A DNA stretch of 64,000 nucleotides, from the NCBI GenBank assembly GCA_013204985.1, contig JABMLG010000009.1, positions 1-64,000 of the forward strand, read 5' to 3'. A program made the translations under genes and the position numbers. Numbering within the stretch: the stretch's first letter is position 1; every line of letters starts with the position of its first letter. The notes under the pieces were generated by a model. That model was not told the origin of the DNA, searched no databases, and saw only the letters and a list, made by a program, of their open reading frames with translations. Below are positions 1 through 9,504 of the stretch, piece by piece. Origin of the DNA: Microbacteriaceae bacterium VKM Ac-2855 (GTDB lineage: Bacteria > Actinomycetota > Actinomycetes > Actinomycetales > Microbacteriaceae).

Positions 1-78
1 CTGAACTTGCTTCCATTCGTCCACGCCATCACACGCTCCGATCATCAAAGCGTTGCAACGACCGTATGACTCTGCCCG

Positions 79-290
79 AGGGTTCCAGGGCGGTTCTCGA
101 CAACCCGGGCTCACGTGCGCCTGGGGGCACGGCCCGGGTTGGCGCGAAACGGCCCTTCCGCGGCGTTCCAGGGCGATCCTCGACAACCCGGGTCCGGCCC
201 ACGCGCGGGCGGTCCGCGACAACCCGGCCTGCCGGCCGTGCGGAGGGCGGTTCGCGACGATTCCGGGTCGCGGCGCGCGGACCGGTGAGG
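79..290 (+). repeat. Intergenic palindromic repeat cluster, copy 1
   Basis: The 330 bases before lipB hold no convincing gene. Four heads of the form GGGCGGTTCTCGACAACCCG or close variants start near 88, 171, 207 and 245. The first unit is 83 bp long and also contains GGCCCGGGTTGGCGCGAAAC. The same family occurs in the opposite orientation at 8800-9070. Bases 1-78 show nothing recognisable; they may be the end of an upstream intergenic region. Confidence 0.7.
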
Positions 291-318
291 TTTATTGGGC
301 TCGGTCTATTTAAGCGCG

Positions 319-324
319 TAGGGT
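319..324 (+). promoter_or_regulatory. -10 hexamer for leaderless lipB
   Basis: TAGGGT lies exactly 6 nt before the GTG at 331, and no Shine-Dalgarno sequence is present. The spacing places the transcription start on the start codon. Confidence 0.5.
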
Positions 325-330
325 GGGCGC

Positions 331-990
331 GTGATCGAGACTCAGATCGTCGGCGACGCCGCGCATCCGCTGGAATACACCGAGGGCTGGACGCTGCAGC
401 GCCGGATCCATGACGAAGTCGCGGCCGGTACGAGGCCCGACACGCTGCTGCTGTGCGAGCACGCCTCCGTCTACACCGCGGGCAAGCGCACCGAAGCGCA
501 CGAACGACCGGTGGACGGCTCGCCCGTGATCGATGTCGATCGCGGGGGCAAGATCACCTGGCACGGTCCGGGTCAACTGGTCGGCTACCCGATCGTGCGG
601 CTGCGTGAGCCGGTGGATGTGGTTGCGTACGTGCGCTCGCTCGAAGGCGCCTTGATCGAAGCGATCGCGGGCTTCGGCATCGCGGGCGTGCGCATCGAGG
701 GACGCAGCGGTGTCTGGATCCGCCGGCCCCTCGGTGCCGACAAGATCGCCGCGATCGGCATCCGCATCGCGAACGGAGTGACGATGCACGGCTTCGCACT
801 GAACGTGTCCAACTCCCTCGAGCCCTACGAGCGCATCGTGGCCTGCGGCATCGCGGATGCGGGCGTCACGACGATGGAACGGGAGTTCGGCGGTCGGCTC
901 GACCCCGCCGCGGTGCGGTCGCGGGTCATCGAGGAGTTCGAGCGCGCCGCAGCCGACTTCACCGTCGCTCCGATCGGCGTCGCCGCGTGA
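331..990 (+). CDS. lipB: Octanoyltransferase LipB
   Basis: Transfers octanoate from octanoyl-ACP to lipoyl domains of 2-oxoacid dehydrogenases and the glycine cleavage H protein, in the cytoplasm. The 219-residue length is normal. The family signature lies at residues 71-87 ([17 protein letters not shown]). The catalytic pair is visible as Lys138 (ADKIAAIG) and Cys172 (VACGIAD). The GTG start is chosen because a -10 hexamer lies 6 nt upstream. Its last four bases overlap the lipA start (GTGA), so the two genes are translationally coupled. Confidence 0.96.
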   Translation: MIETQIVGDAAHPLEYTEGWTLQRRIHDEVAAGTRPDTLLLCEHASVYTAGKRTEAHERPVDGSPVIDVDRGGKITWHGPGQLVGYPIVRLREPVDVVAYVRSLEGALIEAIAGFGIAGVRIEGRSGVWIRRPLGADKIAAIGIRIANGVTMHGFALNVSNSLEPYERIVACGIADAGVTTMEREFGGRLDPAAVRSRVIEEFERAAADFTVAPIGVAA

Positions 991-1973
991 GCGCCGAGCC
1001 TTCCGGTCGCAAGATGCTGCGGCTGGAAGTACGCAACGCGCAGACGCCGATCGAGCGCAAGCCCGAATGGATCCGCACCACCGCGAAGATGGGCCCGGAA
1101 TACCGCCAGTTGCAGAACCTCGTGAAGAGCGAGGATCTGCACACGGTCTGCCAGGAGGCGGGCTGCCCCAACATCTTCGAGTGCTGGGAGGACCGCGAGG
1201 CGACGTTCCTCATCGGCGGCGCGCAGTGCACGAGGCGCTGCGACTTCTGCCAGATCGACACCGGCAAGCCCGCCGACTACGACGTGGACGAACCGCGCCG
1301 CGTCGGCGAATCCGTGGCGCGGATGAACCTCCGCTACGCGACGGTCACCGGTGTCGCCCGCGACGACCTTCCGGATGAGGGCTCGTGGCTGTACGCCGAG
1401 ACGATCCGGCAGATCCACGCACAGGCGCCCGGTACCGGCGTCGAGATCCTGGTGCCCGATTTCTCCGGTCGACCGGAACACCTCGGCCGTGTGTTCGAGG
1501 CGCAGCCGGAGGTGTTCGCCCACAATGTCGAGACGGTGCCGCGGATCTTCAAGCGGATCCGTCCGGCGTTCACGTACGAGCGCTCGCTGGGCGTGCTGAC
1601 GCAGGGTCGCGAGGCCGGCCTCATCACGAAGTCGAACCTGATCCTCGGCATGGGCGAGGAGCGCGAGGAGATCTCGCAGGCGCTGCAGGACCTGCACGAC
1701 GCCGGGACCGACATCATCACGATCACCCAGTACCTCCGCCCGACGCCGAGGCATCTCCCTGTCGCTCGTTGGGTGAAGCCGCAGGAGTTCGTCGAGATCA
1801 AGGAGGAGGCGGAGGACATCGGCTTCCTCGGCGTGCTCTCCGGCCCGCTGGTGCGATCGTCCTACCGCGCCGGCCGGCTGTGGGCGCAGAGCATGACGGC
1901 GAAGGGACGCGACATCCCCGACAATCTGCGCTCGCTCGCGGACGCGGCGGCGGGATTCGCTCAAGCCGTGTAG
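987..1973 (+). CDS. lipA: Lipoyl synthase LipA (radical SAM)
   Basis: Inserts two sulfurs into protein-bound octanoyl groups to make lipoate. The 328-residue protein shows both cluster motifs of the family. The auxiliary 4Fe-4S ligands are Cys55, Cys60 and Cys66. The radical SAM motif CTRRCDFC supplies Cys81, Cys85 and Cys88. A C-terminal RSSYRAG stretch supplies the usual serine ligand region. It starts on GTG overlapping the lipB stop and completes the lipBA operon. It ends facing ftsY across a 78-nt gap. Confidence 0.97.
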   Translation: MSAEPSGRKMLRLEVRNAQTPIERKPEWIRTTAKMGPEYRQLQNLVKSEDLHTVCQEAGCPNIFECWEDREATFLIGGAQCTRRCDFCQIDTGKPADYDVDEPRRVGESVARMNLRYATVTGVARDDLPDEGSWLYAETIRQIHAQAPGTGVEILVPDFSGRPEHLGRVFEAQPEVFAHNVETVPRIFKRIRPAFTYERSLGVLTQGREAGLITKSNLILGMGEEREEISQALQDLHDAGTDIITITQYLRPTPRHLPVARWVKPQEFVEIKEEAEDIGFLGVLSGPLVRSSYRAGRLWAQSMTAKGRDIPDNLRSLADAAAGFAQAV

Positions 1974-1983
1974 TCCCGCGGTT

Positions 1984-2042
1984 GCGAGGTGCCTCCTCGT
2001 CTCACGCCACTCGCCATGTCGAGCGTCGCAGAGGCATCTCGC
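1984..2042. terminator. Inverted repeat between convergent lipA and ftsY
   Basis: GCGAGGTGCCTC (1984-1995) pairs with GAGGCATCTCGC (2031-2042) with one mismatch and a 35-nt loop. No T tract follows. The right arm is identical to part of the long inverted repeat at 42088-42152, so this may be a degenerate member of that repeat family acting as a bidirectional terminator. Confidence 0.45.
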
Positions 2043-2051
2043 GCAGGCGCG

Positions 2052-2927
2052 TCAGGCGACCAGCTGCGCGGCGAAGACGTGCGGCGTGAAGCCGGTGAGA
2101 TCGCCGATACCCTCACCCTGACCGACGAGCTTGATCGGGATGCCGGTCTTCTCCTGCACGGCGAGCACGAAGCCGCCCTTGGCCGAGCCGTCGAGCTTGG
2201 TGATCACGAGACCGGTGACACCGGCGTGCTCGATGAACGCCTGCGCCTGAGAAAGGCCGTTCTGGCCCGTCGTAGCGTCGAGCACCAGCAGGATCTCGGA
2301 AATCGGCGCCTGCTTCTCGACGACGCGCTTGATCTTTCCGAGCTCGTCCATCAGCCCGCCCTTGGTGTGCAACCGTCCGGCGGTGTCGATGATGACCATC
2401 TCGGTGCCGGTGCGCTTGGCGTACTCGACGGTCTGGAACGCGACGGATGCGGGATCCTGACCCTGCTGCTGCGGACGCACGATCTGCGCATCCGCACGCT
2501 GCGCCCAGGTGGCCAGCTGGTCGACCGCGGCCGCACGGAATGTGTCGGCCGCGCCGACGACGACGCTGCGATCGTAGTTGCGCAAGAACTTGGCGAACTT
2601 GCCGATAGTGGTCGTCTTGCCGACGCCGTTGACGCCGACCACGAGGATGATGGCCGGACGCTCGCTGAGCTTGAGGGTGGTGTCGTACTTGCTCAGCCGC
2701 TCCTCGAGCGACTCGCGCAGCATCCGCTGCAGGTCGCGCGGATCAGTGGTGTTGTACCGGGCGACCTTCGCTCGCAGGTCGTCGATGATCGCCTCGGAGA
2801 TATCGGGGCCGAAGTCGGCGGTGATCAGAGCCGTCTCGAGATCGTCCCAGGTCTGCTCGTCGATCGTGCGCTTCTCGAACAGGCCGCGCAGCGCGCGACC
2901 GAGCGACCAGGAGTTGCGTTCAGCCAT
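2052..2927 (-). CDS. ftsY: Signal recognition particle receptor FtsY
   Basis: GTPase that receives SRP-bound ribosomes at the membrane for co-translational insertion. Its 291 residues comprise only the N and G domains. The P-loop is at 98-106 (GVNGVGKTT), DTAGR at 181-185 and TKLD at 243-246. The long acidic A domain or N-terminal helix of some FtsY proteins is missing, leaving a short N-terminal region that must bind lipid by itself. It lies 70 nt downstream of smc. TAGCCT lies 7 nt before the ATG, so it probably also has its own promoter. Confidence 0.96.
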   Translation of the reverse strand: MAERNSWSLGRALRGLFEKRTIDEQTWDDLETALITADFGPDISEAIIDDLRAKVARYNTTDPRDLQRMLRESLEERLSKYDTTLKLSERPAIILVVGVNGVGKTTTIGKFAKFLRNYDRSVVVGAADTFRAAAVDQLATWAQRADAQIVRPQQQGQDPASVAFQTVEYAKRTGTEMVIIDTAGRLHTKGGLMDELGKIKRVVEKQAPISEILLVLDATTGQNGLSQAQAFIEHAGVTGLVITKLDGSAKGGFVLAVQEKTGIPIKLVGQGEGIGDLTGFTPHVFAAQLVA

Positions 2928-2934
2928 GGATCAC

Positions 2935-2940
2935 AGGCTA
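2935..2940 (-). promoter_or_regulatory. -10 hexamer for ftsY
   Basis: TAGCCT read on the minus strand, 7 nt from the ftsY ATG. It would allow expression independent of smc. Confidence 0.4.
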
Positions 2941-2997
2941 CCGGGGCGCCGAACGCCCTGCGGCGCCCGCCGCGGAATCGAGCGGATGCGGCGCGCC

Positions 2998-5900
2998 TCA
3001 GCCCGGTACGGAGACGCGCTGCCCGACGACCGCCGAGACTCCGTCCTGCCGCATCGAGACGCCGTAGAGCGCATCCGCGATCTCCATGGTGCGCTTCTGG
3101 TGCGTGATCACGATGAGCTGACTGGAGGTGCGCAGCTCCTCGAAGATGGTCAGCAGCCGCCCGAGGTTCGCGTCGTCGAGCGCGGCCTCGACCTCGTCCA
3201 TGATGTAGAACGGGCTCGGCCTCGACTTGAAGATCGCGACCATGAAGGCCGCGGCGGCGAGCGAGCGTTCTCCACCGGAGAGCAACGACAAGCGCTCGAT
3301 CTTCTTGCCGGCCGGCCTCACCGCGACCTCGATGCCGGTGGTGAGCAGGTTGTCGGGATCGGTGAGCCGGATGCTGCCGGTGCCTCCCGGGAACAGCACC
3401 GGGAACACCTCGGCGAACGCCGCCTGCGTGTCGTCGAATGCGGCGGCGAAGACCGTCTGCATGGTCTCATCGAGCTCGTCGATGATCATCAGCAGGTCGC
3501 GGCGGGTGTTGGTGAGGTCGGTGAGCTGTTCGGTGAGGAAGAGATGCCGCTGCTCGAGAGCGGCGAACTCCTCCAGAGCGAGCGGATTCACGCGCCCGAG
3601 TTGCGCAAGCTGCTTCTCGGCCGCGCCCAGGCGGCGGCGCTGCTGCTCCCGGTCGTACGGTGTGGGCTCAGCACCGTCCTCTTCCGCCGGCACGGGCTGA
3701 TCCGGTCCGTACTCGGCTACGAGCACCGTCTCATCGAGTCCGAATTCAGAGGCGGCGCGATCGAGCATGCCCGAGATCTGCAGGCGCTTCTCGTAGAGCT
3801 GCAACTCGAGGCTGTGCACGCTGTCGGTCACGGCCTGCAGCCGCTCGCGCAGTCCCGATTCTTCGCGGCGCAGACGCACGAGTTCTTCGTTCTGCTGCTG
3901 GCGTGCGGCCTCGGCTCGCGTCAACTCCTCGCGAGCCTGGGCGACCGAGCGGTCGACGGAGTCCAGCACGGGAGGCAGCTCGTCGACCACGCCCTGCGTC
4001 GCCACGATCCGCCGACGGCGGATGACCGCCCGCCGGGCCGCCTCCTCCGCCGCCGCCCGATCGGCTTCGAGTTGGCGGACCAACGCCTCGCCGCGCGACT
4101 GCTCGGCTCGCACTCGCTCTTTCGCGGTCTCGACGCCGAGTCGCGCCTCGATCTCGACCTCGCGCGCACGATCGACGTCGGCCTGCATGCTCTCCCGGGC
4201 GGTGGCGTCGAGCAGCGGGCGCGGGCGCGACCGAACCGTCTCGAGCGCCAGCTTCGCGGCGGCCGCAGCGGACTCCGCCTCGGCGACACGCTCGCTCGCG
4301 GTGGCCAACGCACGAGTCGCGCGCTCCTGCTCCGAGCCAGCGCTCTCGAGCTGGGCCGTCACCCGGCCCAGACGCTCCGTCCGCGCCGCGCGGGCCGCAT
4401 CCTGAGCCCGCAGAGCCGCGAGGGCCTGCGACGCCTGCTCCTTGGCGGAGCGCAGTTCACCGCTGTGCTCGGCGAGCTCGAACCGGCTGCGTTCGATCGC
4501 CGAGACGACCTCCTTCGACCGCTCGGCCGCAGCATCGCGCTCGGCGACCAGCTCGATGCGGCTGCGCTGGGCACCGGCCCCGCCGCTGAGCACGTGCGAT
4601 CGGAGCACGGCGCCGTCTCGCGTCACGAGCGTCGCACCGGACTCGGCGAGCGCCGCCCACAGGCTCCGTCCGGCGGCGAGATCATCGACGATCAGCACCT
4701 GGACGAGCAGAGCTGAGACACCGGGCGGTGCCGTGACGACATCGCTGGCGCGGACGGTTCCGGCGGCCTCCGCGATCGGTGCCGTCGAGGCGCCTGATGC
4801 GATCACCAGATCGACGCGACCCAATTCGTGGTCGATGGCGAAATCGAGCGCGCGGGATGCGGTGCTGCGGTTCTCGGCGAGCACCGCATCCGCGAGGGCG
4901 CCCAGTGCCGCTGCGATCGCCGTCTCGTAACCGGGGTGAACCTGCACGTGGTCGGCGACGCGCCCGAGCACCCCATCGGGTCGGGTCGCGACGAGTTCGG
5001 CCGTGCCATCTTTCACGTCGAGAGCCAGTGAGAGCGCTCCGACCGTGGCGGCGAGAGCGTCGCGCTCCCGTTCGAGCCCGTGCAATTCGTCGCGCAGCGC
5101 GTCGATTCCGTTCTCGGCGGCGGTGACGATCGTTTGCGCGTTCTCGTACCTCTCATCGAGGGCGTCATCGGTTCGCTCCCCCGCATCCACCTCCGACTCG
5201 ATCTCGTCGAGCTGTCGGCGCGCGTGCTCGCGTCTCTGGACGGCGGCGTCGAGGGCATTCTGTGCGCGCAGGACCTCTCCGCGCACGCCCGCGAGCTTCG
5301 ACGCCGCGGTGTCGGCCTGGCCCGTGAGTTTCGAGAGTTCGAGGTCGTGCCGCGAGATCAGGGCGGCCTGGGCGGCGATCTCCTCATCCACCGCGTCGAG
5401 AGCGGTCCGGCTCGCGAGGGTCGAGCGTTGAGCGTCGAGCCAGGCCGTCTCCGCATCCGCCACTGCCTGGCGCAACCGGGCGACCTCGGCGCCTGCATCG
5501 GCGACCATCTGCGGTGTGACCCGCGGGCTGAGGTCCGGGGCCTCGCTCTCGGCGTTGAGGAAGGCGAGACGCTGGGTGGCCAGGGCGGAGAGGTTGCGCA
5601 GCTTCTCCTGCACCGATTCGAGGGCGAAGGTCGTGCGCCGGGCCTCGTCGACGGCGTCGCCGATCATGGCGTCCTCGATGCGCGCCGTGCGTGCACGATT
5701 CTGTTCCAGCTGCTCCTGCAGCACCATCCGCTCACTCGACCGATCGCTCTCGTCGCGCGCGAACGCGTCGAGGGCCCGGCGCAGCGCGACCACGTCATCG
5801 GCCAGGATGCGCGCCCGCGCGTCGCGCACGACGGCGGCGATCGTCTGGGCGCGACGCGCGACCTCGGCCTGGCGACCGAGTGGCTTGAGCTGCCGACGGA

Positions 5901-6492
5901 TCTCGCCCGCGAGGTCCGAGAGGCGGGTCAGGTTCGCCTGCATCGCGTCGAGCTTGCGGAGCGTCTTCTCCTTGCGCCGACGATGCTTCAGGATGCCCGC
6001 CGCCTCCTCGATGAAGCCACGACGATCCTCCGGGGTCGCCTGCAGCACCGCATCGAGCTGACCCTGCCCGACGATCACGTGCATCTCGCGGCCGAGGCCC
6101 GAATCGGAGAGCAGTTCTTGCACGTCGAGCAGGCGGCAACTCTGCCCGTTGATCGCGTATTCGCTGCCGCCGTTGCGGAACAGCGTGCGCCGAATGGTGA
6201 CCTCGGAGTACTCGATCGGCAGGGCGCCGTCGGAGTTGTCGATGGTGAGGGAGACCTCCGCCCGGCCGAGCGGACCGCGGGTCGACGTCCCGGCGAAGAT
6301 GACGTCCTCCATCTTGCCGCCGCGGAGCGTCTTCGCCCCCTGCTCGCCCATCACCCAGGCGAGCGCGTCGACGACGTTGCTCTTGCCCGAGCCGTTGGGG
6401 CCCACGACGCAGGTGACACCGGGTTCGAAGGCGAAGGTCGTCGGCTGAGCGAAGGACTTGAACCCTTTGAGGGTGAGCGCTTTCAGGTGCAC
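2998..6492 (-). CDS. smc: Chromosome segregation ATPase SMC
   Basis: Forms the condensin core that compacts and aligns chromosome arms. The 1164 residues match bacterial SMC. An N-terminal ATPase half carries GPNGSGKS near residues 32-39. Long heptad-rich coiled coils (about 165-500 and 660-1000) flank a hinge near 505-640. The C-terminal half carries LSGGERSLAAAAF and the Walker B segment FYIMDEVEAALDD. The GTG start has GGAGG 8 nt upstream, so it is SD-led. mutM, its usual upstream neighbour, is absent here and lies 36 kb away. Confidence 0.97.
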   Translation of the reverse strand: MHLKALTLKGFKSFAQPTTFAFEPGVTCVVGPNGSGKSNVVDALAWVMGEQGAKTLRGGKMEDVIFAGTSTRGPLGRAEVSLTIDNSDGALPIEYSEVTIRRTLFRNGGSEYAINGQSCRLLDVQELLSDSGLGREMHVIVGQGQLDAVLQATPEDRRGFIEEAAGILKHRRRKEKTLRKLDAMQANLTRLSDLAGEIRRQLKPLGRQAEVARRAQTIAAVVRDARARILADDVVALRRALDAFARDESDRSSERMVLQEQLEQNRARTARIEDAMIGDAVDEARRTTFALESVQEKLRNLSALATQRLAFLNAESEAPDLSPRVTPQMVADAGAEVARLRQAVADAETAWLDAQRSTLASRTALDAVDEEIAAQAALISRHDLELSKLTGQADTAASKLAGVRGEVLRAQNALDAAVQRREHARRQLDEIESEVDAGERTDDALDERYENAQTIVTAAENGIDALRDELHGLERERDALAATVGALSLALDVKDGTAELVATRPDGVLGRVADHVQVHPGYETAIAAALGALADAVLAENRSTASRALDFAIDHELGRVDLVIASGASTAPIAEAAGTVRASDVVTAPPGVSALLVQVLIVDDLAAGRSLWAALAESGATLVTRDGAVLRSHVLSGGAGAQRSRIELVAERDAAAERSKEVVSAIERSRFELAEHSGELRSAKEQASQALAALRAQDAARAARTERLGRVTAQLESAGSEQERATRALATASERVAEAESAAAAAKLALETVRSRPRPLLDATARESMQADVDRAREVEIEARLGVETAKERVRAEQSRGEALVRQLEADRAAAEEAARRAVIRRRRIVATQGVVDELPPVLDSVDRSVAQAREELTRAEAARQQQNEELVRLRREESGLRERLQAVTDSVHSLELQLYEKRLQISGMLDRAASEFGLDETVLVAEYGPDQPVPAEEDGAEPTPYDREQQRRRLGAAEKQLAQLGRVNPLALEEFAALEQRHLFLTEQLTDLTNTRRDLLMIIDELDETMQTVFAAAFDDTQAAFAEVFPVLFPGGTGSIRLTDPDNLLTTGIEVAVRPAGKKIERLSLLSGGERSLAAAAFMVAIFKSRPSPFYIMDEVEAALDDANLGRLLTIFEELRTSSQLIVITHQKRTMEIADALYGVSMRQDGVSAVVGQRVSVPG

Positions 6493-6598
6493 GTCGCGCT
6501 CCTCCCGCTTCGCCGATCGGTGTCTTCTCGCCGGTCAGCTTCGCACAGACCCGAGCGGATCCGCGGTTGCCTGACGGTCACGTGCGGTCGCGGCGGTG

Positions 6599-6604
6599 CA
6601 GACT
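6599..6604 (+). promoter_or_regulatory. -10 hexamer deciding the start at 6611
   Basis: CAGACT is followed by 6 nt and then the GTG at 6611. This favours that start over the in-frame GTG at 6596. Confidence 0.4.
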
Positions 6605-6610
6605 GGAGCG

Positions 6611-7663
6611 GTGAGCACCGTGCACGTCCGCGAGATCCCGATCCCCGCCCAGCCGGGTGCCGCGGGGTGGGCCGACTTCGTCGAGGCGATGGCGATCGGC
6701 AACGAGGTGGAGGCCGAGCAGTTCGGCACCCGGGATCTCGCCTACCCGCCCGAGATCGATCTCGCCGAGTTCCAGCTGCAGGCGGTCGAGCCGCGGCGCG
6801 CCTTCGTCGCCGAGGCCGACGGACGGATGCTCGGGCTCGGCCGGATCGAGTGGACGCTCGAAGAGGACGATGACGCGACCTGGATATCGGTCCGCGTGCT
6901 GTCGAGCGAACGACGCCGAGGCGCAGGTCGAGCATTGTTCGGGCGACTCCTCGAGGTGACGCGGGATCTCGGACGCACGGTGGTGCAGACCTGGACGGCC
7001 GATGCCGTGCCCTTTGCCGGAGCTCCCCTCACCGCGGCGTCGGGCGCCGGCGCGATCGATGCGCAGACGCCCGGCGCACGAATCCTTCTGAAGGAGGGCT
7101 GGACCCTCGAACAGGTCGAGCGGGTGAGCCGCATCGAGCTGCCGGTCACGGCGGGCCCACCACCGACGTCCGACGACTTCGACATCGTCACCTGGACGGG
7201 CCCGACTCCCCCGGAGTGGGAGCTCGACATCGCGCGGCTGCACTCTGCGATCTCTGTCGACGCCCCGAGCGCCGGGCTCTCCACTGCCGCCGAACACTGG
7301 ACGCTCGATCACCTGCGCGCGCGCGATCGGATGCACAACACGGCCGGGATGACCGAGGTCACCGTGGCCGCCCGCCATCGACCGAGCGGCCGGCTCGCCG
7401 GCTACTCCTCCCTGGACGTGTTCGACCACCCCACCCGACCCGCCCTGCAGAACGACACCATCGTGCTCTCGGGGCATCGGGGGCACCGGCTCGGGATGCG
7501 CTTGAAGCTGGCCGGCTTCGCCGCCCTTCGCGCGAAGGCACCGCGCTGCCGCGCGATCTACACGTGGAACGCCGAGGAGAACCGCGCCATGCTGAGCGTC
7601 AACGAGCAGGTCGGCTTCACGGCCGTTGCGGTCGAGGGACTCTGGAAGAAGGTGCTCTCGTGA
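6611..7663 (+). CDS. GNAT-family N-acetyltransferase, two domains
   Basis: Predicted acyl-CoA-dependent acetyltransferase of unknown substrate. The 350 residues form two GNAT folds. The N-terminal one has the acetyl-CoA loop ERRRGAGRALFGRLL near residue 103. The C-terminal one has a degenerate loop (SGHRGHRLGMRLKLAGF) followed by the YTWNAEENRAMLSVNEQVGF segment seen in actinobacterial MshD-like double-GNAT proteins. It resembles mycothiol synthase in domain plan, but identity with MshD is not claimed. It overlaps the next gene by one base (TGATG). It is the first gene past smc, where mutM would be expected. Confidence 0.8.
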   Translation: MSTVHVREIPIPAQPGAAGWADFVEAMAIGNEVEAEQFGTRDLAYPPEIDLAEFQLQAVEPRRAFVAEADGRMLGLGRIEWTLEEDDDATWISVRVLSSERRRGAGRALFGRLLEVTRDLGRTVVQTWTADAVPFAGAPLTAASGAGAIDAQTPGARILLKEGWTLEQVERVSRIELPVTAGPPPTSDDFDIVTWTGPTPPEWELDIARLHSAISVDAPSAGLSTAAEHWTLDHLRARDRMHNTAGMTEVTVAARHRPSGRLAGYSSLDVFDHPTRPALQNDTIVLSGHRGHRLGMRLKLAGFAALRAKAPRCRAIYTWNAEENRAMLSVNEQVGFTAVAVEGLWKKVLS

Positions 7664-8736
7664 TGCCTCTGGTGGATCCCGTCGCCGAGCTGAGCGCGGC
7701 AGCGCGCATCCGCTTCGCCCGGCAGATCCGGCTCGCCGCCTTCGGTGAACTCGGGCAACGACGACTCGCGGCGGCGCGCGTGCTGGTGCTCGGCGCGGGC
7801 GGAATCGGCTCGCCGGTGATCACGGCGCTCGCCGCAGCCGGCGTCGGCACGATCGGTATCGTCGACGCCGACGTCGTCGAGACGTCGAACCTGCCTCGCC
7901 AGACCGCGCACGCTGAGGCGGATGTCGGACGCTCGAAGGCCGAGTCCGCTGCCGAAACAGCACGAGCACTGGGTGCCGAGGCGATCGCTTTCCCCGAGGA
8001 GTTCACCTCTGCCTCTGCCGACGAACTGCTCCGCGGCTGGCACCTGGTCGTCGACGGCTTCGACACGTTCGGCTCGCGTTATGTGGCGAGCGATGCCGCC
8101 GCACGCGCGGGGATCCCGCACGTCTGGGGCTCGGCGCTCGGCTTCGACGGTCAGCTCTCGGTGTTCTGGGCGGCCGCGCCCGGGGGCGGCGTGACGCTGC
8201 GCACGCTGCATCCGGATGCGCCCGATGAGGCGGACAGCTGCGCCACCGTCGGCGTCCTCGGCACCGTCTGCGCCACGATCGGCGCGGCGATGGCCGGCGA
8301 GGCGATCAAGCTGATCACGGGTATCGGCGACCCGCTGTTGGGTCGGGTACTGGTGCACGACGGCCTCGACGGAAGTTGGAGCGAGATCGCCCTGCACCGA
8401 GACGCGGCGGATGCCGACGGAGCGGCCACTGTCGCCCCGGACGTGACCGCCGGAAGCATCACGGCACCTGAGCTGCGGACCGCACTCGCCGGACCCACGC
8501 CGCCGCTGCTCGTCGATCTGCGCGAGGACGACGAGGCGCGCACCGTCGAGATCGAGGGTTCGGTGCGGATGCCCATGTCGCGCTTCGATCCGGCAGCATT
8601 ACCGGACGCCGATGAGTTGGTGCTCTTCTGCGCCTCCGGTGCGCGGTCTCGGACCGCCGCAGAACTCGCCGCTCGTGCCGGGCGCCGAACCGCCTCGCTG
8701 CGAGGCGGCGCTCTCGCCTGGAACCTCGCGCGCTGA
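7663..8736 (+). CDS. moeB: MoeB/ThiF-type adenylyltransferase with rhodanese domain
   Basis: Adenylates the C-terminal Gly-Gly of a sulfur carrier, here most likely the MoaD at 9256, so that sulfur can be loaded for molybdopterin synthesis. The ThiF domain has the nucleotide loop GAGGIGS at 44-50 and a catalytic-type Cys in ADSCATVGVLG. The C-terminal rhodanese domain (about 265-357) carries the active loop CASGARS from Cys323, which would supply persulfide sulfur. The paired CXXC zinc motifs of many MoeB and MoeZR proteins are not visible. It overlaps the acetyltransferase by one base. Confidence 0.88.
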   Translation: MPLVDPVAELSAAARIRFARQIRLAAFGELGQRRLAAARVLVLGAGGIGSPVITALAAAGVGTIGIVDADVVETSNLPRQTAHAEADVGRSKAESAAETARALGAEAIAFPEEFTSASADELLRGWHLVVDGFDTFGSRYVASDAAARAGIPHVWGSALGFDGQLSVFWAAAPGGGVTLRTLHPDAPDEADSCATVGVLGTVCATIGAAMAGEAIKLITGIGDPLLGRVLVHDGLDGSWSEIALHRDAADADGAATVAPDVTAGSITAPELRTALAGPTPPLLVDLREDDEARTVEIEGSVRMPMSRFDPAALPDADELVLFCASGARSRTAAELAARAGRRTASLRGGALAWNLAR

Positions 8737-8799
8737 TCAGCGAATGCGGCGAAGCGCTGAACCAGCGTGGCCGGACCGCCGGCGGGACATCGCGGAGCG

Positions 8800-9070
8800 C
8801 CTCCGAACACGCCCGAAACGGGCGATTCACGCCAACCCGGGCCACGCCCGCACCCCCGCGGCAAACCCGGGTGGTCGCAAACCGCCGCCTCGCACGCACG
8901 AAACGGGCGGTTGGCGCCAACCCGGGCCACGCCCACACCCCGGCGGCAAACCTGGGTGGTCGCAAACCGCCCCCGAACACGCCCGGAACGGGCGGTTCAC
9001 GCCAACCCGGGCCACGCCCGCACCCGCGCCCCGAACCAGCGTGGTCACGAACAGCCCCGGACACGCTCGA
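8800..9070 (-). repeat. 85-bp tandem palindromic repeat, copy 2 of the family
   Basis: The 519-bp gap between convergent moeB and moaD holds three tandem units with an exact 85-bp period (GAAACG or GGAACG at 8815, 8900, 8985) and a truncated fourth from about 9055. Heads read on the minus strand are GGCGGTTTGCGACCACCCGG at 8866-8886 and 8951-8971, and a degenerate one at 9036-9056. Each unit contains two CCCGGG cores and a GGCGGTT/AACCGCC dyad. The rest of the gap (8737-8799, 9071-9255) shows nothing recognisable. Confidence 0.85.
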
Positions 9071-9255
9071 CGAGGACGATGAGCAGGGCGCGAACGCGAC
9101 GTGGCCCAGGACCGGTCGGACAGGCGGCACCGCCGCAGGCGACATCGAGATCCGCGGAATGCCGGCAATCTGTGCCGTCCCAAGCGCTGTGGCCGTGCAC
9201 CCGACCGGTCCTCGGCCACGGCGAGCGAGTCGCCGTGCCCGGAGATGGGGCGCGA

Positions 9256-9504
9256 TCAGCCGCCGGCGAACGGTGGGAGCACGTCCACGCGCGCAACACC
9301 CGCCAGAGTGGTGGAACGATCGCGCGTGGAGACGCCGTCGACCATGAACGAGCAGCGTGCGAGCACCGCCGCCGCCTCAGGCACGCGTGCGAGCAGCTCG
9401 ACCTCGAGGGCCCCGAGAGTCGGCGCCGTCACGGTCTCGCTGCGGATACCCAACGCCGCTTTGGCGGCGGCGAAGTACCGGACCTCGGTCACGGGCCCGC
9501 TCAT
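9256..9504 (-). CDS. moaD: Molybdopterin synthase small subunit MoaD
   Basis: Ubiquitin-like sulfur carrier. Its thiocarboxylated C-terminus donates sulfur to cyclic pyranopterin in the MoaD-MoaE synthase. The 82-residue length and the terminal Gly-Gly (VDVLPPFAGG) fit. It starts on ATG overlapping the last four bases of moaA, so the pair forms a minus-strand operon divergent from moeA-moaC-mogA-moaE. MoaE is encoded separately at 12876. Confidence 0.93.
   Translation of the reverse strand: MSGPVTEVRYFAAAKAALGIRSETVTAPTLGALEVELLARVPEAAAVLARCSFMVDGVSTRDRSTTLAGVARVDVLPPFAGG

Noticed and set aside
1-330. Short open frames before lipB
   Set aside because: They lie across the palindromic repeats, are Arg/Pro/Gly-rich and have no start signals.
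7216-7662. N-terminal extension of the MoeB-like protein in an open frame
   Set aside because: This stretch overlaps the acetyltransferase in another frame and its translation is Arg-rich and without homology. The GTGATG at 7660-7665 is the proper start.
8800-9070. Tandem repeats as a possible CRISPR array
   Set aside because: The units are contiguous, 85 bp long and internally palindromic, with no unique spacers and no cas genes.
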